10,611 nt of DNA from Verrucomicrobia bacterium UBA3750 (GCA_002371755.1 DFGM01000168.1:1-10611); one strand, 5' to 3'. Positions 1-7,356 are shown, numbered from the stretch's first letter. Numbers and translations are program-made. The notes: generated from the sequence alone by a model not told the origin.

Positions 1-35
1 CACTTTCTATTTGACAAACTGGGCCACAGGCTAAA

Positions 36-64
36 TGCGCCGTGAACTAAATCACCATGGCGCA
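36..64. promoter_or_regulatory. Inverted repeat upstream of the lacZ promoter
   Basis: Arms TGCGCC (36-41) and GGCGCA (59-64) are perfect 6-base complements around a 17-base centre. The centre also holds GTG (42-44) and CAC (53-55), which could extend the pairing with a bulge. The repeat lies about 25 bases upstream of the predicted -35 box, where an activator or operator site would be plausible. It has no T-tract, so it is a poor intrinsic terminator for an upstream gene. The function is inference, and a chance palindrome is possible. Confidence 0.25.
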
Positions 65-88
65 AACCCTGAAAATAGTCCCGCGGGG

Positions 89-117
89 TGGACAATGACG
101 CGCAGGTATGGTAAAAT
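89..117 (+). promoter_or_regulatory. Sigma-70-type promoter for the lacZ-led block
   Basis: The -35 box TGGACA (89-94) matches TTGACA at five of six positions. A spacer of exactly 17 bases leads to the -10 box TAAAAT (112-117). The three bases before the -10 are TGG (109-111), which is an extended -10 (TGn). Transcription should begin near 123-126, giving an AT-rich 5' leader of about 35 bases that includes a short TA run around 137-145. This is the only well-formed promoter I see upstream of lacZ. The TTGACA at 11-16 lacks a partner -10 at good spacing. Confidence 0.7.
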
Positions 118-145
118 ACTTTGCTGTCGCACATACTATATATAT

Positions 146-152
146 AAAGGAG
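146..152 (+). promoter_or_regulatory. Strong Shine-Dalgarno site that fixes the lacZ start
   Basis: AAAGGAG lies seven bases before the ATG at 160. The alternative in-frame ATG at 181 (Met8) has no such site, so 160 is the preferred start even though it adds seven residues in front of the signal peptide. Confidence 0.75.
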
Positions 153-159
153 TAGAAAG

Positions 160-3100
160 ATGCTGGATGTGAAGTTGAGAATGGTCAGGAAAGCGGTGTC
201 CCCGATCGCCGCAGTTGCATTTTCCGTCGCTTTTGCCCAGGAAGAGCCCGTTGATGCGCCGGTGAGGTTCATGGATGGAACGGAATGGCAGGACAACCAG
301 AATCTTTCTCTCGGCAAGGAACCGATGCGTGCGGCATTCTCTTCCTTCGACGACGAGAAGTCGGCACTTGCAATACTCCCCGAATATTCTCCCCGCCAGA
401 TTTCGCTTGACGGAGAAAAGGAGTGGAAGTTCCATTGGGCGAAGAATCCAGAGGAGCGCGCGGTCGGGTTTGAGAAGGATGGCTACGATGTTTCCGGGTG
501 GGACGCAATCAAGGTGCCGTGCTCGTGGCAGGCGTACGGCGCAAACGGCAAAGGCGGCTGGGGCACGCCCGTCTACACAAACCAGCGCTATCCGTTCCAG
601 AAAGATTCGCCCGGCGGTTCGCGCGTCATGCTCGATCCGCCCAAAGAGTATACTTCATACGCCCAGCGCAATCCCGTGGGCAGCTACAAGCGCGAGTTCG
701 ACGTCCCCAAGGCGTGGCTGGAGCGCGGGCTTGACGTGTATCTAAAGTTCGATGGCGTCGACTCGTTTTACTATCTGTGGGTAAACGGCAAATACGTGGG
801 CTTTTCGAAGGATAGCCGCTCTCCTTCGGAGTTCAATATCACGAAATTCCTTCGTCCCGCGGACGCGAAGACGAAGAACACCGTGGCGCTCGAGGTTTAC
901 CGCTACTCCGACGGCAGCTATCTGGAGGACCAGGATATGTTCCGCCTCTCCGGCATCTTCCGCCGGACGTGGCTTCTTGCAAGGCCCGCGAAGAAGGTAA
1001 GCGACGTGTTTGCGCGGGCGCGTCCCGTGCTGGACGGCAAGTTCGACGGTGCCTGGGAGGTGGAAGTCGATACCGACGACGGCAACGAGACTGCGCTCTA
1101 CACCTGGGATGGCGAATTGGTCGGGCGTTGGGCGGCGAAACGTTTCACGGTTGTCGCGCCGAAACTCTGGAGCGCCGAGCAGCCCAATTGCTACAAGCTC
1201 GTGGTGAACAACGGCGAGGAATACGTCTCGTGCGTATTCGGCTTCCGCACGAGCGAGATAAGGAACGGGCGCTACTACTTCAACGGCAAGCCTATCAAAC
1301 TCAAAGGCGCGAACAGGAGCGAGACGGACCCGATGTTCGGCCACTACGTGCCGATGTGGCGGCACGAGCAGGATATCGCCCTCATGAAGGATGCGAACTG
1401 CAATGCGGTGCGCAACTCGCATTATCCGCAGGACGATTACTGGTACTATCTGTGCGACACGCGCGGGCTTTATGTCGTCGACGAAGCGAACGTAGAGAGC
1501 CACGGCTACGGCTACGGCACTGAATCGCTTTCGCATTTCACGCGCTGGCGCAAAGCGACGGTGGAACGCAACATGGCGATGCTCGAGCGCAACAAGAACC
1601 ACCCGAGTGTCGTCATATGGAGCTACGGCAACGAAGCCGGGCCCGGCGAGAACTTCGAAGCCGTGCGAAAGGCGATAAAGTCGCGCGATACGACGCGCCC
1701 GACGCACTATGAGCGCGATTGGTCTGTCGCCGATATGGACGGTTGCCAGTATCCGGGCGTCTCCTGGGTGTGGCAGAAGGCGCGAGAGGCCGGCTCAAAG
1801 AAGCCGTTCTACATCTCCGAATACGCCCACAACATGGGCAACGCAATGGGCAATCTCAAGGACTACCAGGACGCGATAGAGTCGAGCGATGTCATTCTTG
1901 GCGCGACAATCTGGGACTGGGTGGACCAAGGGCTCTACAAAGCCGACGCCGCCGGCAATCTTTATGTCGCTTTCGGCGGCGACTTCGGCGACAAGCCCAA
2001 CGACGGCTTCTTCGTGATGAACGGCACTGTGCTATCCGACCGCACGCCCGAGCCGGGCTACAGCGAGGTGAAGCACGTCTACCAGAACTGGAGCGTGAAG
2101 GCGACGAACTACTTCCAGCGCATAGTGGTGCGCAACAAGAACTTCTTCACCGACGCTTCTGGCGTAATGCTCAAATGGACGCTCTTCGTGGACGGAGAGG
2201 AAGAGGATGACGGCACATTCGACCTGCATTCCCTCGCACCCCAGACCGAAGCCGTATACGACATGCCTGACGAGGCGATAAAGGCGCTCAGGTTCGGCGG
2301 CACGGTATCGGTGCGCTTCGAGTTCACCCGCGATTCGAAGCTGATCGCGTCCGACCAGATTGACCTCATGGACGACAGGAACTACCGCGCAATATCGTCC
2401 GGCGGCGGCAAAGTGCGATACAGCGAAAAGGATGGTACATTCTCGTTCAAGGCGGGCGGCGTGCTTGCCACATTCTCGCGCGCGACCGGTGCACTCGTAT
2501 CGCTCAAGAAGACGGGCTGGGTTTGGGATACGGAACTCTTGAAGTCCCCCATGGCGCTCGACGCGTATCGCGCCCCGTCGTCCAACGAGGCGGGCGCTCA
2601 CGCCGCTTGGAAGCAGCACTCGCTCGATAAACTTGTTCCGGGCGAGGCGGTCGTAGGCCCCGTGGAGGAGAAAGATGGCGCGCTTACGTTCACGACGCTC
2701 GTGGAATGGAAGGGCGCGGAGCCCAAGACGGCCAAACCGCTCATCTTCAAGGTGGCGACACGCTGGACAATCTACCCGAACGGCACCATCGCCTGCCAGT
2801 CGAAGATTAGGCCCTACGGTCCGAAGGTGGAGCTTGCGCGCGTTGGATATTCGTTCACGCTGCCCGAGAAGAATCCGGGCGTGGAATGGTTCGGGCGCGG
2901 GCCGTGGGAGAACTACCCGGACCGCAAGTCGGGCGCGTTTCTTGGCCGCTGGAAGCTCGATGCGAGAGACTTCTTCTTCGCGTATGCGCGCAACGAAGAC
3001 ACCGGCAACCGCGAAGGGACGCGCGGCGTGAAGTTGGGCGACATCACGCTCCGCACTCTGGGCGCGCCTTTCGCGTTTGAAGCGGGGCCGTATTCTCCTT

Positions 3101-3765
3101 CGACCCTGACTTCCTGCGTCCACCCCTGCGAACTCCCCGAAAGCGAGGAGACGTTCGTCGCGATATTCGCGGCGACCCGGGGTCTGGGCGGCGCAAGTTG
3201 CGGTCCGGGCCCGATGGAGCGCGACATAATCCGCACAGACCGCGATTACGATTTGGCCTTCACGATATCGCTCGGCGATGACGAGCTCACGGCGCGCGCT
3301 CCGCAAAGCGAGCCTCGTCTTCCAGAACTTCCGGAGTTCGCCGGTGCGGCGCTGCCGAAAATCGTGGCGTGCTCCAGCCGCGAGCCCGGCGAGGGCGACC
3401 CCGAGCACCTCGTCGATGGCGACTACGATACAATCTGGCACTCGCAATACGGCACGACCATGGGCAGCTTCCCGCACTCCGTCACCGTCAAACTCCCGAA
3501 AGAGACGCAAATAGCGAAGTTCGTCTTCCATGGACGCAAGTCCGGCGTGAACGGGCGGGTGAAGAACTGCATGATCGAGACGTCCATGGACGCGGAGAAC
3601 TGGGAAAACCAGACCCATCTCGTCCTTGCGGATACGGCGCGCGGCCAGGCATACTCTTTCGACAAGCCGAAACGCGCACTCTATTGGCGTTTCACTGCTT
3701 TCGACAATCATCGAGGCGACGACTTCGCCTCCATGTCCGAGATAGAGATCGAGGAAGCGAAATAG
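160..3765 (+). CDS. lacZ: Secreted GH2 beta-galactosidase (LacZ type) with C-terminal discoidin-like domain
   Basis: This glycoside hydrolase family 2 enzyme of 1201 residues should hydrolyse terminal beta-galactosides such as lactose or host and plant glycans. A signal peptide precedes a likely AFA|QEE cleavage after residue 26, so it acts in the periplasm or outside the cell. The order is sugar-binding domain (about 60-275, with TNQRYP and SPSEF motifs), Ig-like domain, TIM barrel (about 375-680), Bgal small-chain domain (about 780-1045) and an F5/8-type C (CBM32-like) domain (about 1066-1201). The acid/base is Glu492 in WSYGNEAG and the nucleophile is Glu554 in ISEYAHNMGN. Glu446 and His448 match E. 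coli Glu416 and His418, and His421 matches His391. The family's NRHE motif reads NRSE, so Ser387 replaces E. coli His357, and the Trp999 position is Cys1014 (SCGP). E. coli LacZ is 1023 residues; the extra length is the signal peptide and the C-terminal domain. The family is certain; the exact substrate is not. Confidence 0.95.
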   Translation: MLDVKLRMVRKAVSPIAAVAFSVAFAQEEPVDAPVRFMDGTEWQDNQNLSLGKEPMRAAFSSFDDEKSALAILPEYSPRQISLDGEKEWKFHWAKNPEERAVGFEKDGYDVSGWDAIKVPCSWQAYGANGKGGWGTPVYTNQRYPFQKDSPGGSRVMLDPPKEYTSYAQRNPVGSYKREFDVPKAWLERGLDVYLKFDGVDSFYYLWVNGKYVGFSKDSRSPSEFNITKFLRPADAKTKNTVALEVYRYSDGSYLEDQDMFRLSGIFRRTWLLARPAKKVSDVFARARPVLDGKFDGAWEVEVDTDDGNETALYTWDGELVGRWAAKRFTVVAPKLWSAEQPNCYKLVVNNGEEYVSCVFGFRTSEIRNGRYYFNGKPIKLKGANRSETDPMFGHYVPMWRHEQDIALMKDANCNAVRNSHYPQDDYWYYLCDTRGLYVVDEANVESHGYGYGTESLSHFTRWRKATVERNMAMLERNKNHPSVVIWSYGNEAGPGENFEAVRKAIKSRDTTRPTHYERDWSVADMDGCQYPGVSWVWQKAREAGSKKPFYISEYAHNMGNAMGNLKDYQDAIESSDVILGATIWDWVDQGLYKADAAGNLYVAFGGDFGDKPNDGFFVMNGTVLSDRTPEPGYSEVKHVYQNWSVKATNYFQRIVVRNKNFFTDASGVMLKWTLFVDGEEEDDGTFDLHSLAPQTEAVYDMPDEAIKALRFGGTVSVRFEFTRDSKLIASDQIDLMDDRNYRAISSGGGKVRYSEKDGTFSFKAGGVLATFSRATGALVSLKKTGWVWDTELLKSPMALDAYRAPSSNEAGAHAAWKQHSLDKLVPGEAVVGPVEEKDGALTFTTLVEWKGAEPKTAKPLIFKVATRWTIYPNGTIACQSKIRPYGPKVELARVGYSFTLPEKNPGVEWFGRGPWENYPDRKSGAFLGRWKLDARDFFFAYARNEDTGNREGTRGVKLGDITLRTLGAPFAFEAGPYSPSTLTSCVHPCELPESEETFVAIFAATRGLGGASCGPGPMERDIIRTDRDYDLAFTISLGDDELTARAPQSEPRLPELPEFAGAALPKIVACSSREPGEGDPEHLVDGDYDTIWHSQYGTTMGSFPHSVTVKLPKETQIAKFVFHGRKSGVNGRVKNCMIETSMDAENWENQTHLVLADTARGQAYSFDKPKRALYWRFTAFDNHRGDDFASMSEIEIEEAK

Positions 3766-3785
3766 TGCCCAAGGGGCGCAACGAA

Positions 3786-3800
3786 ATGGACGAACCGTGA
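3786..3800 (+). CDS. Possible four-codon minicistron (MDEP) coupled to ydbH
   Basis: ATG at 3786 encodes Met-Asp-Glu-Pro and then TGA at 3798-3800. AAGGGG (3771-3776) sits nine bases before this ATG, which is good ribosome-binding spacing. It is about 20 bases from the GTG start of the next gene, which is too far to serve that gene directly. The stop codon overlaps the GTG start in the sequence GTGA, the same overlap used by the next gene pair at 5137. The arrangement fits translational coupling, but a sequence this short could arise by chance. Confidence 0.3.
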   Translation: MDEP

Positions 3801-5140
3801 AGAAGTTGAAGCGCATAGCGATTGCAGTGTTTGTGGCGGCGGCGGTGGTCACTGGCATCATCGCAGCTTTGCCGCACATCCTGTGCGCCATCGACTGGGA
3901 GGAAATAGAAGTAGACCTTTCTGAAAATCTCAAGGGGGCGAAGGAGGGGGCGTTCAAGGATACGAAGCTCCGGGTCAAGGTTTCCCCCTCCTATCTCGGC
4001 AACGGGGAATACAAGCTTGATGCCTCCGGTTCGCTTCTCGGCTGGCCCATATCCGCCTCGGCGAAGGCAAGGACGGCGATGTTCTTCCCCGGATGCGAAG
4101 CGGAAGGGACGGCACAGGCGCGTTTCAACGGTTCGCAGCTCAAGGCGGACTTCAGGTTCAAGACGCGCATCGCATATTCTCTTCTCGGGCCCAAGATTGA
4201 GTGGGAGGCGCAGGCGGAGATGCCAAGGTCTGCTCTTACGGAAGAAGACCCCTACCTCGCATCGCTCATCAAGGCGTTCGTGCCTGATGAAACGGCGTTG
4301 AAGTTCTCCGGCGAACTGGAGTTCTACGCTGAAGCGCGCCAGACCTTGGAAACTCCTGTCGTGGAGTGGAGCGCCAAGGGAAGAATCTCCAACCTCGACG
4401 GGAGCGCGATGATAGGGGGCAAGGAACTCAAAGTCGTCAAGTTCCGCACGCCTTTCGGTGCCAAGGGAATCGCACACGCCGTAACGGTAAGCCCTATGTT
4501 CATGCGCACCGACGAGGTGGAATTCGGCGGCGTCCGGCTGGAAAACGTCTTTGCGTCGCTTCGCGCCACGGAGACTGCGCTTCTCGTCACGGAGGCCGGT
4601 GCGGAAGTCTGCGGCGGCAGTTTGCGTCTCTACTCTTTCTTTCTCGATCCGGATAAGCTCAACGCGGGCGTGACGGTATTCGTGGAAGATGTGGACGCAG
4701 GCGACGCGCTCAACAACATCAAAGGCTTTACGGGCACGGCCACCGGCAGGCTTTACGGGAAGTTCCCTCTTGTCCTGAAGAGCGGCAGCGAGATTGTGCT
4801 TGGCAAGGCGTATCTGAATTCGGTGCCGGGAGAGAAGGGCAACATCAAAGTCTACGATGCCAAGCCAATAATGGAGAGCTTGGAAATGGGAGGCGTGGCG
4901 GCCGGCGAGCGCGAGAACATCGCAAAAGCGCTCGCAGACCTGGACTACACCGTGCTCAGGCTGGAACTGGAGCCGGAGGCGGAAGGGATGGCGCTTGTCC
5001 TAAAACTGGAAGGCAGCGCAGCCGCAAAGGGACTCGCTTCGCCTGTGCCAGTCTCTTTGCAGATCGCCTTGCACGGCGACATCGAACAACTCGTCAACTT
5101 CGGCCTTCGGGCCGCAACAAACAAGGAAAGAGGAAAGTGA
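3797..5140 (+). CDS. ydbH: Compact YdbH-like AsmA-family intermembrane lipid-transport protein
   Basis: This 447-residue protein starts at GTG with MKKLKR, followed by one hydrophobic segment (about 7-28) that would anchor it in the inner membrane. The rest is beta-rich and periplasmic. The C-terminal third (about 285-440) resembles the YdbH/dicarboxylate-transport domain: a TGTATGRLYGKFPLVL segment, then an ALADLDYTVLRLELEP strand pair and a final VPVSLQIALHGDIEQLV segment. E. coli YdbH is about 880 residues, so this is roughly half length. In E. coli, YdbH is one of three AsmA-like proteins (with TamB and YhdP) that support phospholipid traffic to the outer membrane, partnered by YnbE and YdbL. 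The very next gene carries both partners, which strongly supports the call. No good Shine-Dalgarno site lies directly before the GTG; initiation probably depends on upstream translation. Confidence 0.75.
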   Translation: MKKLKRIAIAVFVAAAVVTGIIAALPHILCAIDWEEIEVDLSENLKGAKEGAFKDTKLRVKVSPSYLGNGEYKLDASGSLLGWPISASAKARTAMFFPGCEAEGTAQARFNGSQLKADFRFKTRIAYSLLGPKIEWEAQAEMPRSALTEEDPYLASLIKAFVPDETALKFSGELEFYAEARQTLETPVVEWSAKGRISNLDGSAMIGGKELKVVKFRTPFGAKGIAHAVTVSPMFMRTDEVEFGGVRLENVFASLRATETALLVTEAGAEVCGGSLRLYSFFLDPDKLNAGVTVFVEDVDAGDALNNIKGFTGTATGRLYGKFPLVLKSGSEIVLGKAYLNSVPGEKGNIKVYDAKPIMESLEMGGVAAGERENIAKALADLDYTVLRLELEPEAEGMALVLKLEGSAAAKGLASPVPVSLQIALHGDIEQLVNFGLRAATNKERGK

Positions 5141-5586
5141 AGAACGCAATTATCGCTCTGGCCGCATGCTCGCTCGCGGTTGCCGGCTGCATAAACGTGA
5201 AGACCGAAAGCGAGATCAAGCCAATCCACATCACGATGGATGTCAATCTCAAGGTCGACAAAGAGCTCGATCGCGCATTCGCGGACGAAAACCGCGCCCG
5301 GCCCAATGGCGATTTCGCCGAGATAAAGGCGATGCTGGATCGCAAGGCCGCCGGCATAACTTCGATGGCGCTTCTGGAGGCGCGCCCCGGCGCGACCGAC
5401 GACGACAAGATTCTTGTCGCCGAATCGAACGCCAAGCGCATGAAGCGTTTCGAGGAGATTGCCAAGTCGAGCGGGGTGGGTGTTTCCGCCGTGCAGAAGC
5501 GTCGCGTAAAGAAGATGCGCGAGAACATCCCGGCCGGAAGCGGCGTCTGGTGGCAGGATGACGACGGCTCCTGGAAGCAGAAGTAA
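5137..5586 (+). CDS. ynbE-ydbL: YnbE-YdbL fusion lipoprotein (DUF1318)
   Basis: The 149-residue product starts at GTG, overlapping the ydbH stop by four bases (GTGA), with AAGGA and AGAGG upstream. Residues 1-17 are a lipoprotein signal ending in the lipobox VAGC, with lipidated Cys18. Residues 18-50 resemble the small outer-membrane lipoprotein YnbE, through the alternating motif KPIHITMDVNLKVDKEL. Residues about 60-149 resemble YdbL (DUF1318): a region spaced like the YdbL NxxR...YxxLA...I...V core (here SNAKRMKRFEEIAKSSGVGV), then RENIPAGSGVWW and a terminal DGSWKQK. In E. coli YnbE and YdbL are separate proteins encoded next to ydbH. YnbE forms an intermembrane bridge with YdbH, and YdbL is thought to control its assembly. 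Fusing them would tether the YdbL domain to the outer membrane. Assignment rests on motif recall, not on a search. Confidence 0.78.
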   Translation: MKNAIIALAACSLAVAGCINVKTESEIKPIHITMDVNLKVDKELDRAFADENRARPNGDFAEIKAMLDRKAAGITSMALLEARPGATDDDKILVAESNAKRMKRFEEIAKSSGVGVSAVQKRRVKKMRENIPAGSGVWWQDDDGSWKQK

Positions 5587-5615
5587 TGCATCTTGTAGAC
5601 GAAAGGACGACAAAG

Positions 5616-6878
5616 ATGGGCAAGAAAAGATTCTTCAGGTCGGTGCTGCCTGCGTTCCTCCTCGCGGTTTCCGTAGGGCAGATATACGCATTCACCAATT
5701 TCTCTTCCGAGATCGCCTCCTATATCGGAAGCTCCCAGAAGGAGGTGCAGTTCGCCTTCTCGCTGGGCATATTCTTTCTCGGGATGGGGGCGGCGTTCTT
5801 CGGCAAGATCGTGGAGCGCAACATACGCCTGTCGACAATCGTCGGCACGTCGCTGTTTCTTTCCGGGCTTCTCGTCACGGCGTTGGGCATATCGATGAAG
5901 TCTCTGCCGCTCGTATATCTCGGCTACGGCGCACTCGTGGGCACGGGCACCGGCATCATCTACATCTCGCCTGTGAAGACGATGATGCTGTGGTTCCCGG
6001 AGCACAAGGCGATTGCCGCGGCCCTGCCCATCATATCGTTCGGGCTCGGGTCGACTCTCTCGACCATAGTATACCGCGGTTTCGGCATCGGCGGCCCAGA
6101 TTCCATCTTCATGATGCGGTTCAACGGCTTCTACGATATCTTCCACGTCGCTTCGGGCGGCATCGGCATTTCGCGCGTCTTTTGCGCCCTTGCCGCTTTC
6201 TACGCTTTGCCCATGCTGACTGCTTCGTTCATCCTGAAAAAGCCCAAGATTCAGGTGCAGAGCTTCGGGCACAATCTCGCCAAGCTCGAGTTCAAGTATC
6301 TCCAGCTTGCCAAGGATACGTTCTTCCTCCGGGCGTGGCTCTTCATGTTTCTCAACATCTCCGCAGGGCTCTGCCTCATACCTCTTGCCAAGCAGATGAT
6401 GGCCTCGCCCGAGGTTGGCTACTCCGATTCGCTCACTACGGCCATAGTGGCGTTGTGCGGCATCATGAACGGCGGAGGCAGATTCCTCTTCGCCTGGTGG
6501 TCGGATAGGCTCGCGAAGAGGATAAACATCCTTCTTATCATCCTGGCGATATCTTTCGGCATAATGACTCTGAGCTATTGGCCGCCGGTGATAGGGCTTG
6601 CGCTCTTGGTGATAAACGCGTGCTATGGCGCGGGATTTTCCGTAATCCCCGCGATTCTTGCCGACCATTACGGCATGACGAACATCTCGAAGATACACGG
6701 TGCGGTGCTTTCGGCGTGGGGATTCGCCGGGCTTGCGGGCAACCAGGCCGCGATATTCGTATCGAACAACTTCGGCGGCTACGCCGCAGTGGTGACCATG
6801 CTCGTCGCGGCATACGGGCTCAACGCCGTGAACGTGCTCACCCTGATGCGCACCAAGACTGCGCGAAACGGCAAGTAG
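5616..6878 (+). CDS. MFS transporter, OFA (oxalate/formate antiporter)-like
   Basis: This 420-residue integral membrane protein has about twelve hydrophobic segments and a central cytoplasmic loop around residues 205-230 (KKPKIQVQSFGHNL). OFA-like signatures include GYGALVGTGTGIIYISP in the fourth to fifth segments, followed by WFPEHKAIAAALPI, and GGGRFLFAWWSDRLAKR between the two late halves. I chose ATG 5616 because GAAAGGA (5601-5607) lies eight bases upstream. The in-frame ATG at 5586 overlaps the preceding stop and would add ten hydrophilic residues without a ribosome site. OxlT uses a lysine in TM11; I see none in the corresponding stretch here (AWGFAGLAGNQAAIF), so oxalate or another dicarboxylate is not supported as substrate. 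Neighbours offer sugars or pterin/queuosine precursors as guesses only. Confidence 0.85.
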   Translation: MGKKRFFRSVLPAFLLAVSVGQIYAFTNFSSEIASYIGSSQKEVQFAFSLGIFFLGMGAAFFGKIVERNIRLSTIVGTSLFLSGLLVTALGISMKSLPLVYLGYGALVGTGTGIIYISPVKTMMLWFPEHKAIAAALPIISFGLGSTLSTIVYRGFGIGGPDSIFMMRFNGFYDIFHVASGGIGISRVFCALAAFYALPMLTASFILKKPKIQVQSFGHNLAKLEFKYLQLAKDTFFLRAWLFMFLNISAGLCLIPLAKQMMASPEVGYSDSLTTAIVALCGIMNGGGRFLFAWWSDRLAKRINILLIILAISFGIMTLSYWPPVIGLALLVINACYGAGFSVIPAILADHYGMTNISKIHGAVLSAWGFAGLAGNQAAIFVSNNFGGYAAVVTMLVAAYGLNAVNVLTLMRTKTARNGK

Positions 6879-6893
6879 GCGAAAGGCTGTGCA

Positions 6894-7313
6894 ATGACAA
6901 TAGTCACCAAGAGAATAACGTTCGACGCGGCGCACATCCTGACCAACCACGCGGGGCTGTGCAAAAACCTGCACGGCCACACATACCATGTGGATATATC
7001 GCTCGCCGATACGGCCGCGGACGCAGAGCGTTCCGATATGGTGATGGACTTCAAAGAGATAAAACAGCTCGCCACGAGGCTCATCACCGACCGCTTCGAC
7101 CACGCGTTCATCTACAATACCGCATCTCCCGGCGAGTCCGAAATCGGAGCGCTCGTCGAATCGCGCGGGATGCGCACGGTGCCTTTGCCGTTCCGTTCTA
7201 CCGCGGAGAACCTGGCGAAACTCTTCTACGACGAACTGAAGGCGCACATTCCCGCGCTTGTCGCGGTGAAGGTGTGGGAAACACAGGATAGTTCGGCAGA
7301 ATACCGCGCATGA
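6894..7313 (+). CDS. queD: 6-carboxy-5,6,7,8-tetrahydropterin synthase / PTPS family protein (QueD)
   Basis: QueD converts 7,8-dihydroneopterin triphosphate to 6-carboxy-tetrahydropterin in the queuosine and 7-deazapurine pathway; it is a cytoplasmic zinc enzyme. The 139-residue protein carries all expected motifs: His14 in FDAAH, then CKNLHGH with catalytic Cys23 and zinc ligands His27 and His29, the MVMDFKEIK segment, FDHAFIYN with the Asp-His pair, STAENLA, and the C-terminal VWET glutamate. The C-x3-HGH spacing fits QueD rather than mammalian PTPS. It is slightly longer than E. coli QueD (about 121 residues). GAAAGG (6881-6886) precedes the ATG by seven bases, and the gap to the transporter is 15 bases, so the two are probably co-transcribed. 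No queC, queE or queF is present in the window. Confidence 0.88.
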   Translation: MTIVTKRITFDAAHILTNHAGLCKNLHGHTYHVDISLADTAADAERSDMVMDFKEIKQLATRLITDRFDHAFIYNTASPGESEIGALVESRGMRTVPLPFRSTAENLAKLFYDELKAHIPALVAVKVWETQDSSAEYRA

Positions 7314-7325
7314 CTTTTATCGAAA

Positions 7326-7344
7326 CAATCAATCAATCAATCAA
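7326..7344 (+). repeat. CAAT tetranucleotide repeat in the galM leader
   Basis: Four perfect CAAT units (7326-7341) are followed by CAA, directly abutting the Shine-Dalgarno site. Such short tandem runs can slip during replication. Copy-number change here would not shift a reading frame or the ribosome-site-to-start distance, only the distance to any promoter upstream. It may equally serve as an unstructured leader that helps ribosome loading. Confidence 0.6.
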
Positions 7345-7348
7345 GGAG
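7343..7348 (+). promoter_or_regulatory. Shine-Dalgarno site for galM
   Basis: AAGGAG lies eight bases before the ATG at 7357. It supports this start, which also places a complete lipoprotein signal at the N-terminus. I could not identify a convincing promoter in the 43-base gap after queD. Confidence 0.7.
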
Positions 7349-7356
7349 AACAAAAC

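Noticed and set aside
11..37. TTGACA with TAAATG as a promoter
   Set aside because: The spacer is only 15 bases and the -10 is poor; the promoter at 89-117 is much better and closer to lacZ.
742..1707. Antisense open frame of 321 codons on the - strand
   Set aside because: It is fully opposite conserved LacZ sequence and encodes an Arg/Val-rich product without family features.
2032..3978. Long antisense open frame of 648 codons on the - strand
   Set aside because: It is opposite the lacZ 3' half and the ydbH start; low-complexity Arg/Ala-rich product with no recognised motif. It is a codon-bias shadow.
5586..5615. Earlier ATG start for the MFS transporter
   Set aside because: It overlaps the preceding stop codon and lacks a ribosome site, whereas ATG 5616 has GAAAGGA eight bases upstream.
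5094..7247. Long antisense open frame of 717 codons on the - strand
   Set aside because: It lies opposite ynbE-ydbL, the MFS gene and queD, which all have clear family motifs. Its translation is rich in Arg, His and Glu with no recognisable domain, as expected for the complement of GC-biased codons.
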